Positions 16,711 through 25,625 are shown, numbered from the stretch's first letter. The stretch: 39,392 bases of DNA from an uncultured Pseudomonadales bacterium (GCA_947258825.1 CAMYJX010000041.1:1-39392); one strand, 5' to 3'. Made by a program: numbers and translations. The notes: a model not told the origin generated them from the letters alone.

Positions 16711-17982
16711 ATGGATTTTGATATTCCGGAAGACATTCAGACGCTGCTGAATCAGCTCGATGAGTTTATCGACGAAGTGATCAAGCCGCTGGAGCAGCAG
16801 GATGACAACATCCGCTTTTTCGACCACCGTCGCGAGGACGCGCGGACCGACTGGGATCGGGGCGGCTTGCCCAACGAAGAGTGGGAGCAACTGCTGCACA
16901 AGGCCAAGCGCCTGGCCGACGACGCCGGCTTCTACCGCTATCCGTTGGCCAAGGAATACGGCGGTATGGACGGGACCAACCTGGGCATGGCGATCATTCG
17001 TGAGCATCTGGCGGTGAAGGGGCTCGGCCTGCACAACGATCTGCAGAACGAGCACTCAATCGTCGGCAACAACGTCGGCCTGCTGCTCATGCTGCAGTAC
17101 GGCACCGACGAGCAGAAGGCCGAGTGGGTCGATGACCTGGCCGAGGGCCGGCGCGGGTTCGCCTTTGGGATTACCGAGCCCAACCACGGTTCCGATGCCA
17201 CCCATATGGAAACCCACGCGAAGCGCGATGGGGACGAATGGGTGATCAACGGCGAAAAAACCTGGAATACGGGCATTCACAAGGCGCAGTACGACATGGT
17301 GATGGCCCGAACCAAGGGCAATCCCGGAGACGGCGAGGGCATTACCGCATTCCTCACCCCGATGAAATCCGACGGGGTGAAGATCGAAGAAATGCTCTGG
17401 ACCTTCAATATGCCTACAGATCACGGCCGGGTTTCCTTCACGAACGTCCGGGTTCCTCATGCCAGCATCTTCGGCGGCGAAGGCCGGGGGCTGCAGATCG
17501 TCCAGCATTTCTTCAACGAAAACCGTATCCGTCAGGCGGCCTCCAGTCTCGGTGCGGCACAGTTCTGCATCAACGAGGCGGTAAAATACGCCATGGAACG
17601 CAAGCCCTTCGGCAAGCCGCTGTCGTCCAATCAGGGTATTCAGTTTCCGCTGGTGGAGCTGCAGACCCAGTGTGAGATGCTGCGAGCGCTCATCCACAAG
17701 ACGGCCTGGCTCATGGACCGGGACGGCGCTTTCTCAGTCTCTGACAAAGTGTCCATGTGCAACTACTGGTCAAACCGGCTGTGCTGTCAGGCGGCGGATC
17801 AGTCGATGCAGGTGCACGGTGGCATGGGTTACTCCAGACACAAGCCGTTCGAGCACATCTATCGGCATCACCGTCGATACCGCATAACCGAAGGTGCGGA
17901 AGAGATTCAGATGCGCCGGGTGGCTGGCTACATGTTCGGCTACATGAAGCAGCGGGCACCCAAGGGGGTCAAGGAAGTCTAA
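16711..17982 (+). CDS. acyl-CoA dehydrogenase family protein (ACAD10/11-like)
   Basis: A 423-residue FAD-dependent acyl-CoA dehydrogenase. Recognised blocks are ITEPNHGSDATHMET (154-168), the FNENRIRQAA helix, QVHGGMGYS (367-375) and ITEGAEEIQMRRVAGYM (392-408) at the usual catalytic/C-terminal helix. ATG 16711 was chosen for the AGGGGG eight bases upstream; the in-frame ATG at 16684 lacks one. The gene directly abuts a phosphotransferase-DUF6285 gene. In vertebrate ACAD10/11 the same two activities are fused, acting on 4-hydroxyacyl-CoA through a phosphorylated intermediate; Pseudomonas LvaC/LvaA do the same as separate proteins. A 4-hydroxyacyl-CoA role is inferred from this pairing. Confidence 0.93.
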   Translation: MDFDIPEDIQTLLNQLDEFIDEVIKPLEQQDDNIRFFDHRREDARTDWDRGGLPNEEWEQLLHKAKRLADDAGFYRYPLAKEYGGMDGTNLGMAIIREHLAVKGLGLHNDLQNEHSIVGNNVGLLLMLQYGTDEQKAEWVDDLAEGRRGFAFGITEPNHGSDATHMETHAKRDGDEWVINGEKTWNTGIHKAQYDMVMARTKGNPGDGEGITAFLTPMKSDGVKIEEMLWTFNMPTDHGRVSFTNVRVPHASIFGGEGRGLQIVQHFFNENRIRQAASSLGAAQFCINEAVKYAMERKPFGKPLSSNQGIQFPLVELQTQCEMLRALIHKTAWLMDRDGAFSVSDKVSMCNYWSNRLCCQAADQSMQVHGGMGYSRHKPFEHIYRHHRRYRITEGAEEIQMRRVAGYMFGYMKQRAPKGVKEV

Positions 17983-19452
17983 ATGGCCGAGGATCAGCAG
18001 GCGTTCGATGACCTGCTCGCCAGCGTTCTGACTCGCGAGATATCTGATTGTCGGCGCCTCAAATCGGTGGAACGGCTCTCTGGTGGTGCCAGCCAGGAAA
18101 CCTATCGCATTACCATTGACGCGGACAATGGGGAAAGGGTCCTGGCTATGCGTCGGGCGCCTGGCGGCATCTCGGTCGCGGAAGAAGAGCGCATCAACCC
18201 GGGACTCGCCACCGAAGCGCTGTTGATGCGCTGCGCTCGGGACGTCGGCGTTCCCGAGCCGGAGGTTTACTACGTCCTGCAGCCGCAGGACGGACTGGGC
18301 GAAGGCTTCATCATGCAGTGGCTGGACGGCGAGGCGCTGGGCGCGCGTATCGTCCGCTCGCCCGATCTGGCGAAGGTGCGCGCTGGGCTGGCCTTCGAAT
18401 GTGGGGAGATCCTGGCCCGTATCCACGCCATCGACCTGACGGCAACGGGTCTTGACGGGAAGCTGCAGGTCATTACGCCGGCGGAGTTTGTGCAGAACAC
18501 CTGGGAGCGCTACCAGCTCTACGAAACACCTCAGCCGATGATCGATTACGCGGCTCGGTGGCTCATGGACAACCTGCCGGACAACCCCCCGGTGGCTCTG
18601 GTGCACAACGATTTCCGCAACGGCAACTTCATGGTCAACGAGCAGGGGGTCAACGCGGTCCTCGACTGGGAAGTGGCCCACATCGGCGATCCCATGCGCG
18701 ATCTGGGCTGGATATGCACGAACTCCTGGCGATTCGGCCGAAGCGATCTGCCGGTCGGCGGTTTCGGTACTTATGAGGACCTGTTTCGAGGCTACGAATC
18801 CGTAGCCGGCCACCGCGTTGATCCGGACAGGGTCAAATTCTGGGAAGTTTTCGGGTCTTTCTGGTGGGCGGTGGGCTGTCTCGGCATGGCGGAGCACTAC
18901 CGTACCGGTCCCGATCAGACCGTCGAACGCCCGGCTATCGGGCGCCGCACGTCGGAATGCCAGGTGGACTGCGTCAATCTCCTGATTCCCGGCCCGGTAT
19001 CTCTGGTGGAACCGACAGATCTCAAAGCCAGCGAGGACATGCCTCGAGTGGATGAGCTGCTGATTTCAGTTCGGAACTTCCTTCGCGAAGACGTCATGTC
19101 CCAGACTCAGGGTCGAACCAACTTCCTCGCTCGAGTAGCCGGCAACAGCCTGGATATTGTGCTTCGAGAGCTGGCGCTGGGTGAGCGGCAGCGAGCCGAC
19201 GAGCTGGCTCGACTGCGGCAGTTGTTTGACAGCCCGCAAGACCTCACCAGCCTGCGCTGGCAGCTGGTGCACGGGCTGCGGGACGGAACCATGCCGCTGG
19301 ATATGCCCGGTCTTGCCGACCACCTGCGTGCCACGGTGGTCAACCAGATCGCCATCGACCAGCCGAGGTATTCGGGCTACCAGACCGCGCTCGGCGTTTC
19401 CACGCCGGGCTCCTCCACGCCGGGCTCCTCCGCGCCGGGCAAAACTGCGTGA
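17983..19452 (+). CDS. APH-like phosphotransferase with C-terminal DUF6285 domain
   Basis: A 489-residue protein. The N-terminal ~340 residues are an aminoglycoside-phosphotransferase-type kinase fold: a nucleotide loop (LSGGASQETYR, 32-42), a catalytic loop with His208, Asp210 and Asn215 (LVHNDFRNGNF), and metal-binding Asp228 (VLDWEVAHIGDP). Residues ~354-462 (DELLISVRNFLREDV, FLARVAGNSLDIVLRELALG) match the DUF6285 type. It starts immediately after the ACAD stop, so translation is probably coupled. It likely phosphorylates a hydroxyacyl-CoA rather than an antibiotic. LvaB of the Lva pathway is a small partner of LvaA, and DUF6285 may be its fused equivalent (inference). The tail holds a Ser-Thr-Pro-Gly repeat. 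Confidence 0.92.
   Translation: MAEDQQAFDDLLASVLTREISDCRRLKSVERLSGGASQETYRITIDADNGERVLAMRRAPGGISVAEEERINPGLATEALLMRCARDVGVPEPEVYYVLQPQDGLGEGFIMQWLDGEALGARIVRSPDLAKVRAGLAFECGEILARIHAIDLTATGLDGKLQVITPAEFVQNTWERYQLYETPQPMIDYAARWLMDNLPDNPPVALVHNDFRNGNFMVNEQGVNAVLDWEVAHIGDPMRDLGWICTNSWRFGRSDLPVGGFGTYEDLFRGYESVAGHRVDPDRVKFWEVFGSFWWAVGCLGMAEHYRTGPDQTVERPAIGRRTSECQVDCVNLLIPGPVSLVEPTDLKASEDMPRVDELLISVRNFLREDVMSQTQGRTNFLARVAGNSLDIVLRELALGERQRADELARLRQLFDSPQDLTSLRWQLVHGLRDGTMPLDMPGLADHLRATVVNQIAIDQPRYSGYQTALGVSTPGSSTPGSSAPGKTA
19399..19440 (+). repeat. 15-bp tandem repeat in the phosphotransferase C-terminus
   Basis: TCCACGCCGGGCTCC occurs at 19399-19413 and 19414-19428, followed by a near copy at 19429-19440. 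It encodes STPGS-STPGS-SAPG at the extreme C-terminus, after the DUF6285 domain. A flexible, probably length-variable tail is expected from replication slippage. Confidence 0.85.
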
Positions 19453-20501
19453 CTACCCGGGTTCAGCTTCCGTTGCGAGGTCGCCAGGCGGAACGGCGTC
19501 GGGTCCGTAGCAGTTCCGAAACCGGCCTCAGCCTGTCCTCTGCGGTGCTGAACGTGCCCGAAGTTTCTCCAGGGGCCTGGCGACGCAGCGGCTGGGTTTT
19601 ACGTTGGCTGGTGGCAACCCGGGCGTCGGTTCTGCCGTTGACGCTGTTTGCCTGCCTGTTCGCCGGCCTGCTGGCGCTTCCGTGGTCGGTGGGAGAGGCG
19701 ACCCGCCTGGCCCTGGTTACCCTGGCGCTGCTGCTGGCCCACGCTACCAACAACCTGCTCAACGACCATGTGGACTACCGGACAGGCCTGGATCGGGACA
19801 ACTACTTTCGGGCCCTTTACGGAACCCACCCGCTGACCCGCGGGCTCATGAGCCTTGCCGCTCATCGGCTGATGATACTGGTGACCGGCGTTCTGGCCTT
19901 GCTGCTGTGTCTGTATCTGGTTCGTATGCTGGGTACCACCGCCCTCTGGCTTGCGGTTGCGGGCGGGTTTTTTCTGCTGTTCTACACCTACCCGCTGAAA
20001 CGCTGGGCGTTGGGGGAGCTTGCGGTGTTTCTGGTGTGGGGGCCGCTGATGGTTGGCGGCACATACTGGGCGGTCAGCGACGACTGGGGTGCAGAGATCA
20101 TGCTGCTTTCGGTGATATACGGCCTGGGCCCGACGGTGGTCATATTCGCCAAGCATAGCGACAAGCGAACCGACGATGCTCGGCGCGGTGTCCGCACGCT
20201 GCCGGTGGTGCTCGGTGCGCGCTGGTCGGCGGCGGTCATCGCTCTGCTCGCGCTGCTGCAGGTGGGCCTGGTCATCGGTTGGGCCTTGGCCGAGCAGACT
20301 TGGCCCTACCTCGTCATCCTCGGGGCGCTACCGGCGCTTGCAGCCTGCGTCTACCGCGCAACCCGGCCGCGTCCTCGGAGTCGCCCTCGTGATTATCCTG
20401 AGAATCTCTGGCCGTTGTGGTACACGGTGCCCGCGTTCCAGTTTGCCAGAACGAGCGGGGGCCTGCTGGTGCTGGGCGCGCTGGTCAATGGCCTGCTCTG
20501 A
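19449..20501 (+). CDS. UbiA/MenA-type prenyltransferase
   Basis: A 350-residue integral membrane protein of the UbiA superfamily with about eight or nine helices. The first Asp-rich motif is NDHVDYRTGLD (105-115), close to the MenA pattern. The second is KHSDKRTDDARRGVRTLPVVLG. Both bind the Mg-diphosphate of a polyprenyl donor. It starts at GTG 19449, whose GTGA overlaps the phosphotransferase stop, indicating translational coupling. About 50 polar N-terminal residues precede the first helix, so a later start is possible. The acceptor (quinone ring, heme or other) is unknown. Placement in a hydroxyacyl-CoA operon is unexpected. Confidence 0.88.
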   Translation: MTTRVQLPLRGRQAERRRVRSSSETGLSLSSAVLNVPEVSPGAWRRSGWVLRWLVATRASVLPLTLFACLFAGLLALPWSVGEATRLALVTLALLLAHATNNLLNDHVDYRTGLDRDNYFRALYGTHPLTRGLMSLAAHRLMILVTGVLALLLCLYLVRMLGTTALWLAVAGGFFLLFYTYPLKRWALGELAVFLVWGPLMVGGTYWAVSDDWGAEIMLLSVIYGLGPTVVIFAKHSDKRTDDARRGVRTLPVVLGARWSAAVIALLALLQVGLVIGWALAEQTWPYLVILGALPALAACVYRATRPRPRSRPRDYPENLWPLWYTVPAFQFARTSGGLLVLGALVNGLL

Positions 20502-20510
20502 CGGTTCCTT

Positions 20511-21044
20511 CTAACCCGCTCCGTCCTGCTCCACCCCGTCGCCGTCGGGCATCAGCTCAAAGAACCACAGTGCCTGTTGCTCCACGTCTTCCACGCCCAT
20601 GCCGGCCGCATATTTCCGGTTCAGCTCCGCCACCAGCACCGGCACCAGCGGACCTTCCTTTACGCGCGTCAGGCGCCGAGGGTAACGTCTGTCGGCCACG
20701 CGGAGAATCGCCCGTCCATCGCGCTCTGCCTCCACGGGCCACTGTTTCCATAGTCGTCCCCAGATGGAATCCATATAACCGCTGGGTATGAAGATGCGGC
20801 CCTCATGCTCCAGAATCCAGGTGGTTCGAGAGCGGGGTGGATTCAGCAGCTGGAACTCCACGGTGGGCGTGTCGTGCACGAAGGTCCAGTCGATCGCCTC
20901 GTCCCTGACCAGCTCGCCGCGGACCAGCGGGCCGCCGGCGATGATCGCCAGCGGTCCATCGGAGAATCGAGCCACGATGAGCAGCGCGCCGAAGCCCAGC
21001 AGGATCATCACCAGCAATCCCAGCGCGAACTTGAGTAGTTTCAT
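20511..21044 (-). CDS. conserved hypothetical membrane-anchored protein
   Basis: A 177-residue protein. Residues 1-~26 (LLKFALGLLVMILLGFGALLI) form one N-terminal hydrophobic helix, either an uncleaved anchor or a signal. The soluble remainder has a strand-rich part (TVEFQLLNPPRSRTTWILEH, RIFIPSGYMDSIWGRLWKQW) and ends in a polar tail. The pattern of a small beta-barrel with the W-I-L-E-H and GRLWKQWP features recalls PNPOx-fold proteins, but I cannot name a family with confidence. It is convergent with the prenyltransferase gene (9 bp apart) and divergent from a small secreted protein. Function unknown. Confidence 0.72.
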   Translation of the reverse strand: MKLLKFALGLLVMILLGFGALLIVARFSDGPLAIIAGGPLVRGELVRDEAIDWTFVHDTPTVEFQLLNPPRSRTTWILEHEGRIFIPSGYMDSIWGRLWKQWPVEAERDGRAILRVADRRYPRRLTRVKEGPLVPVLVAELNRKYAAGMGVEDVEQQALWFFELMPDGDGVEQDGAG

Positions 21045-21129
21045 CTTCCTTTCCCCAGCGGCGCTTTAGCGTAAGTCCGTTTCGTGGCTATGATCAACCT
21101 ATGCGTGCACAACCGAGAGAGCATTCATC

Positions 21130-21450
21130 GTGAACAGGGTGAAATCGACATTGATTCTGGTAATCGCCGCCGCCGCGCTTGGCGTCGCCCCGGTGCGCGG
21201 TCACGATGTCCCTCCTCAGCCCGGCTGCCAGGCGCCCACGCGGCCGGCGGACGACCAGAATGATCTGCTCTGGCAGGCCTATCTGGAGGACGTGGACAAC
21301 TTCCGCCAGTGCATCAGCGACTTTGTCGATGCCAACCAGGCTGCGGCGGTCACCCACAACGAGGCGGCTCGCCAGGCCACGGAGGCGTGGAACGAGTTCG
21401 TGCGGACGTCGTTGAACGTGCCTGAGGATTTTCCCTGGCCGCCGGAATAG
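21130..21450 (+). CDS. small secreted hypothetical protein
   Basis: A 106-residue protein with a clear Sec signal peptide (KSTLILVIAAAALGVAPVRG), so periplasmic or secreted. The mature part is short, helical and acidic, with two Cys residues (GCQAP and FRQCISDF) that could form a disulfide. The GTG start at 21130 follows a GAGAGAG stretch. I recognise no family and no catalytic motif. It is preceded by a divergent hypothetical gene and followed 79 bp later by WS/DGAT. Confidence 0.7.
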   Translation: MNRVKSTLILVIAAAALGVAPVRGHDVPPQPGCQAPTRPADDQNDLLWQAYLEDVDNFRQCISDFVDANQAAAVTHNEAARQATEAWNEFVRTSLNVPEDFPWPPE

Positions 21451-21529
21451 CGCCAAAGGGAGGGGTCGGTGTTTGGTATTCGCCGTGATATAGGCGGATA
21501 ATCCTCACAAGGACACTGGAGACCCCGTC

Positions 21530-23005
21530 ATGCAGCAACTTACCGGACTGGATGCGTCGTTTTTCTATCTCGAGACGCCGCGCACGCCGATGCACATCGG
21601 CGGCATCATGATCTATGACCCCGCCACCACGAAGACAGGCAAGCAGGGCTTCAAGGACATCCTGAACTCCATCGAGGAACGCCTGCATCTTGCGCGAACC
21701 TTTCGCCAGAAGCTGGTGGAAGTACCGTTCAGCATGGACCACCCGTACTGGATAGAGGACAAAGACTTCGATCTGGAGTACCACGTTCGGCACATTCGCC
21801 TGCCGGAGCCCGGCGACTGGCGCCAGCTTTGCATCCAGACGGCGCGATTGCACTCCAGGCCCCTCGATATGAGCCGGCCCCTGTGGGAGTTCACGGTGAT
21901 CGAAGGTCTGGACGCCATTCCCGGGCTGCCCAAAGGCTGTTACGCCATCGTCACCAAGGTGCATCACGCGGGAATCGATGGCGTGTCCGGCGTCGATCTG
22001 GTCGAAGCGATCCACGATCTGGAACCCTATCCCGAAGCCGTTCGTGCCGCGCAGCGGCCCTGGACCGGCGAGCGGGAGCCCAATCCGGTGGAGCTGATCG
22101 TCCGCGCTCAGCTCAACAACTTCACGCAGCCGTTCCGGTTTGCCGAGGTGCTGGCCCGGTCCGTGCCCGCCGTTGGCCGGCTCACCCAGGGGCTGGCGCG
22201 CAAGGAGTTCGAAAGTGCCAGCGTGCGGCCGCCGAGAACGCGATTCAGCAGGCCGGTATCCGCGCATCGCGTCATCGAGAGCCGCCAGTTCGATCTGCAG
22301 GAGGTTCGAGCGATGAAGAAACACGTGTCCGGCGCCACGGTCAACGACGTGGTTCTGACTGTCTGCGGGGGCGCGTTGCGCAGGTATCTCGAATCGAAGC
22401 ACGAGCTCCCGGACGATCCGCTGGTTGCCATGGCGCCCATCTCGGTCCGCTCGGCAGAAGGCAAGGGCGCCATGGGCAATCAGGTATCAGCCATGACCGT
22501 GGCGCTGGGCACGCACATTGCGGATCCCCTCGAGCGCCTCGACGCCGTGCATCATTCCGCTGCGGCATCCAAAGAGATGAACAATGCCATCGGCGCCAGG
22601 CTGCTCACCGACTACTCGCAGTTCATACCGTCCACGACGGCCGCGCTGGCTGCCCGCACCTATACGCAGATGGGTCTAGCTAACCAGATGAACGTGCCGT
22701 TCAACTGTGTCATCACCAACGTTCCGGGCCCTCAGGTTCCCCTCTACTCGGCGGGCGCTCGGATGGTTACCCAGCATGGGCTCGGCCCCATCTTCGATGG
22801 GATGGGCCTGATCATGCCGGTGTTCAGCTACTGTGGGCACATCAACATTTCGTTCACGTCCTGCCGCGAGATGGTGCCGGATCCGGAATTCTTCGCCCAA
22901 TGCCTGCAGGACAGTTTTGACGAGTTGAAGCGCGCCTGTGGCTTGGAGACAGACCCGGAAGCCGACTCTTCGGGCGATTCCGCAGGCGCAGCGGAAGCAT
23001 CCTGA
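21530..23005 (+). CDS. wax ester synthase/diacylglycerol acyltransferase (WS/DGAT)
   Basis: A 491-residue bifunctional acyltransferase that transfers an acyl group from acyl-CoA to a fatty alcohol or diacylglycerol, making neutral storage lipid. The catalytic HHxxxDG motif is HHAGIDG at 145-151. Other family blocks are LTGLDASFFYLETPRTPMHI at the start, PLWEFTVIEGL before the active site, and NCVITNVPGPQVPLY plus GMGLIMPVFSYCG near the end. Its length is typical. ATG 21530 has GGAG nine bases upstream. A short hairpin-like CGCC/GGCG repeat lies in the leader around 21481-21497. The nearby ligase and ACAD genes share the acyl-CoA pool. Confidence 0.95.
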   Translation: MQQLTGLDASFFYLETPRTPMHIGGIMIYDPATTKTGKQGFKDILNSIEERLHLARTFRQKLVEVPFSMDHPYWIEDKDFDLEYHVRHIRLPEPGDWRQLCIQTARLHSRPLDMSRPLWEFTVIEGLDAIPGLPKGCYAIVTKVHHAGIDGVSGVDLVEAIHDLEPYPEAVRAAQRPWTGEREPNPVELIVRAQLNNFTQPFRFAEVLARSVPAVGRLTQGLARKEFESASVRPPRTRFSRPVSAHRVIESRQFDLQEVRAMKKHVSGATVNDVVLTVCGGALRRYLESKHELPDDPLVAMAPISVRSAEGKGAMGNQVSAMTVALGTHIADPLERLDAVHHSAAASKEMNNAIGARLLTDYSQFIPSTTAALAARTYTQMGLANQMNVPFNCVITNVPGPQVPLYSAGARMVTQHGLGPIFDGMGLIMPVFSYCGHINISFTSCREMVPDPEFFAQCLQDSFDELKRACGLETDPEADSSGDSAGAAEAS

Positions 23006-23014
23006 GCGGGATTT

Positions 23015-23704
23015 TCAGCCGGCTTCGGGGGCGTCTTTGGTTCGCTGGCTGAACATGCCGCCGAACGGCGACGACAGGGTGGGCAACAGGCGGGACTGCA
23101 GGCGACTCAGCAGCCCCGGGGTTACCTGCTCCTCGAAGTCGTCCAACCCGAATGTGGCGCGAAGCTGGCCCGTCTGATGTTCCACGCCGATCAGTCGTGT
23201 GTCGCCGGACAGCGGCGGCAGCGGCAGGTAGGTGCGGAACAGGCTGGCAACGTAGTTGGGCACGCCCAGTATCGTGGCCCGCTTCGGCTGCAGGACGAAC
23301 CAGCCGTTTACGACTTCGATCCGAGTCTCGAACTCGCCCACGGGCAGGCCGGCTATTTCGGCGTGCACGACCAGCGCCTCTTCTTCCAAGACCAGGCGGT
23401 AGGGCAGCTGAAAGCGGCTGAGCCAGCGATCTAGCTCGGCCTGACCGACGGCAATCTCCACCCGCGGTCCCTTTACCTGAACCTGGGCGGGAAAGCCGGC
23501 GATGAATCGGACCTGATCCGCGTGCCAGATCACCTGTTTGAGATCCAGCCAGGCGGTTGCCAGGCCGCCGAACTCCAGCCGCGCCCCCTCGAAGGTGTCA
23601 GGAAACGGCAACCCGGCGGCTTTTTCCCAATGTATGGAGACCGGTAGCTCGAAGTAGGAACTGACCAGCTCGCTGATTACGTTGGAACCGGGGGCTTTGC
23701 TCAT
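23015..23704 (-). CDS. LmeA/DUF2993-like lipid-binding protein (tentative)
   Basis: A 229-residue protein without a strong signal peptide. The strand-helix pattern includes VKGPRVEIAVGQAELDRWL, then ALVVHAEIAGLPVGEFETRI and a conserved-looking GWFVLQPKRATILGVP. This arrangement resembles the DUF2993/LmeA type of beta-sandwich associated with lipid binding. The match is weak and from memory. It is convergent with WS/DGAT (10 bp apart), which would suit a lipid-related role, and lies 63 bp downstream of ompW on the same strand. Confidence 0.65.
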   Translation of the reverse strand: MSKAPGSNVISELVSSYFELPVSIHWEKAAGLPFPDTFEGARLEFGGLATAWLDLKQVIWHADQVRFIAGFPAQVQVKGPRVEIAVGQAELDRWLSRFQLPYRLVLEEEALVVHAEIAGLPVGEFETRIEVVNGWFVLQPKRATILGVPNYVASLFRTYLPLPPLSGDTRLIGVEHQTGQLRATFGLDDFEEQVTPGLLSRLQSRLLPTLSSPFGGMFSQRTKDAPEAG

Positions 23705-23767
23705 GCACCGAGTTTACCCCCTAAACCGCAGCGACACATGACTTGCGGGTCGAAATATCGCCGCGGG

Positions 23768-24421
23768 TCAGAACCTCCGGCCGACGTTCACTCCGAACGC
23801 CCAGGGGTCGATCTCTACGCTGCCCAGATCCAGCTTGCTGTTGTCGCTGAATTTGACTTCGCCATCGGTGTCGATGTCGAACCAGCGGACCACGGCGTTC
23901 AGGAACCACTCGTTACCGAGATCCACGTCGACGCCTACCACGGCGGCCACGCCGGTGGAGTTGTCGAGGCTCAGGTCAGCGCCGGGGTCGCCCAGGGCGC
24001 CGCCGTCCAGGTCTTCGTCGAAAAATATCGTGAAGTTCAAGCCCAGGCCTACGTAGGGTTGGAACTTGGCCTCTGGCAGGAAGCTGTAGATCGCGCTGAC
24101 GGTCGGTGGCAGGTGCTTGGTAGAAGCAATCTCCGCACCGCCCACTGAGATGTCGTGTTCGAATGGCACTGCAGCCAGCAGCTCGACGCCCCAGTTCTGG
24201 GTGAACATGTAGGTGACATCGAAGGTGAACATGGTGTCGTCGTCCACTTCGATCTCGATGGCACCTGGTCCGCTGCCGATTTCCCCGTTGTCTGATTTGG
24301 GGTCGATGAGCAGAGCGCCGCCTCTTACCAGCCAGTCGCCGGCTTCATGGGCGGAAACCGAACCGGCAAACAACGCGGCGAACAGCCCGGAGGCGAGCAG
24401 GCAGCTTCTTTTCGAATTCAT
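23768..24421 (-). CDS. OmpW family outer membrane protein
   Basis: A 217-residue OmpW-type eight-stranded beta-barrel. A signal peptide of about 24 residues ends at GSVSA. Characteristic parts are FTFDVTYMFTQNWGVELLAA, LPPTVSAIYSFLPEAKFQPY, VGLGLNFTIFF, and the C-terminal WAFGVNVGRRF ending in Phe, the signal for the BAM complex. OmpW proteins form a narrow hydrophobic channel for small hydrophobic molecules, fitting the neighbouring lipid and monooxygenase genes. It is divergent from the O-methyltransferase gene. Confidence 0.95.
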   Translation of the reverse strand: MNSKRSCLLASGLFAALFAGSVSAHEAGDWLVRGGALLIDPKSDNGEIGSGPGAIEIEVDDDTMFTFDVTYMFTQNWGVELLAAVPFEHDISVGGAEIASTKHLPPTVSAIYSFLPEAKFQPYVGLGLNFTIFFDEDLDGGALGDPGADLSLDNSTGVAAVVGVDVDLGNEWFLNAVVRWFDIDTDGEVKFSDNSKLDLGSVEIDPWAFGVNVGRRF

Positions 24422-24525
24422 CGGGCTTTTTCCTTGTTTTGGCCGCGCGTTTTATATGCAAAGCCGGTTACAGTAAAAATACGGGATTACCGAAGCGTGA
24501 CGCAGACGGAAAAGAGGATGTGTCG

Positions 24526-25542
24526 ATGAAGGATGGCCCCGCGCGGCCCGATACGGTCCGGCTGCAGGCTGTGGTCAAAGGGTTCTGGGAGTCGGCGGCG
24601 CTCATGAGCGCGGTGGAGCTGGACGTCTTTACCGCCATTGACGGCGGCAGCGACAGCATATTGACGCTGGCGGAGTCGGTGGGCATCGAGCCGGTGAATG
24701 CTGAGCGGTTGCTGGTGGCGCTCACTGCCATGCAGCTGCTTCACCGCGAGGGCGACAGATTCACCAACGCCGAAGATGTCGACCGCTTCCTCGTCAGGGG
24801 CAAACCCGGGTACGTCGGCCCATGGATGCTCTTCGGCAAGCCGCGCTGGGATGCCTGGGGCCATCTGACCGAGCACCTGCGGCGGCCGGCTGGGGAAATG
24901 CGTCTCCTCGGCATGTATGACGACAGCTTCACCGTGGAGCGCGCCAGATCCTACCACGAGGCGACCTATGCCATCGGTATGGGCGCCGCGCGGCGTTTTC
25001 ACCGCCAGGTGGACTTGTCCGGCCGGCGTCGAATCATGGATCTGGGCGGCGGGTCGGGCTGTTACTGCATCGTCGCGGCCAGGAACTACCCGGACATCTC
25101 GGCCGTCGTGCTGGACCTCGAGCCGGTGGTAATAGTCACCGGAGAGTACATCGAGCGCAACGGCGTGGCGGATCAGGTGGTTGCGAAGGCGTGTGATTTT
25201 ACCGCCGACGCGCTGCCAGAGGACGCCGATGTGGCTATCATGGCGTCGAACCTGCCCCAGTACGAGCGGGACGTCATCGCCGGCGTCGTGCGCAGGGTAT
25301 ACGACGCGCTGCTCCCGGGTGGCGAGTTCCACCTGCTTGGCGAAATGCTGGACGACGATGGTTGCGGGCCTCTGGCGCCGGCCCTTTGGGGGCTCTCCGA
25401 GGCGGTCAACGGCTCCATGGGGCTTGCGCACTCGGTTACCGACTGCCTTGGCTATCTTGAAGATGCCGGCTTCGTTGCGGTTGCCGCTCACGAGTTCATC
25501 CCGCAGACGCTGACGCGGGTGACCGGCAGGAAGCCGGTCTGA
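24526..25542 (+). CDS. SAM-dependent O-methyltransferase family protein
   Basis: A 338-residue methyltransferase with an N-terminal winged-helix dimerisation region (~10-90, like plant COMT and bacterial TcmN/HIOMT types) and a class I SAM-binding core. Motif I is IMDLGGGSGCYC (170-181), followed by the acidic residue in VVLDLEP. The later block LLPGGEFHLLGEML is typical post-motif. ATG 24526 was chosen for GAGGA about eight bases upstream; an extension to 24439 has no homology. The substrate, probably a small hydroxylated compound, is unknown. Confidence 0.88.
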   Translation: MKDGPARPDTVRLQAVVKGFWESAALMSAVELDVFTAIDGGSDSILTLAESVGIEPVNAERLLVALTAMQLLHREGDRFTNAEDVDRFLVRGKPGYVGPWMLFGKPRWDAWGHLTEHLRRPAGEMRLLGMYDDSFTVERARSYHEATYAIGMGAARRFHRQVDLSGRRRIMDLGGGSGCYCIVAARNYPDISAVVLDLEPVVIVTGEYIERNGVADQVVAKACDFTADALPEDADVAIMASNLPQYERDVIAGVVRRVYDALLPGGEFHLLGEMLDDDGCGPLAPALWGLSEAVNGSMGLAHSVTDCLGYLEDAGFVAVAAHEFIPQTLTRVTGRKPV

Positions 25543-25595
25543 TGCACGCGGGCACTGAAGCCGGCTGTAAACGACAACGTTCTGGAGAGTGTCCG

Positions 25596-25625
25596 ATGTA
25601 TCCCTCAGACCGCGCTGGACCATGA
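25596..25625 (+). promoter_or_regulatory. possible 9-codon leader ORF overlapping the argE start
   Basis: An ATG at 25596 with GGAGAG six bases upstream opens a 9-codon reading frame (MYPSDRAGP) whose TGA stop (25623-25625) overlaps the ATG (25622) of the deacetylase gene in an ATGA junction. The deacetylase ATG has no good SD of its own, so reinitiation from this leader may drive its translation. Confidence 0.35.
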
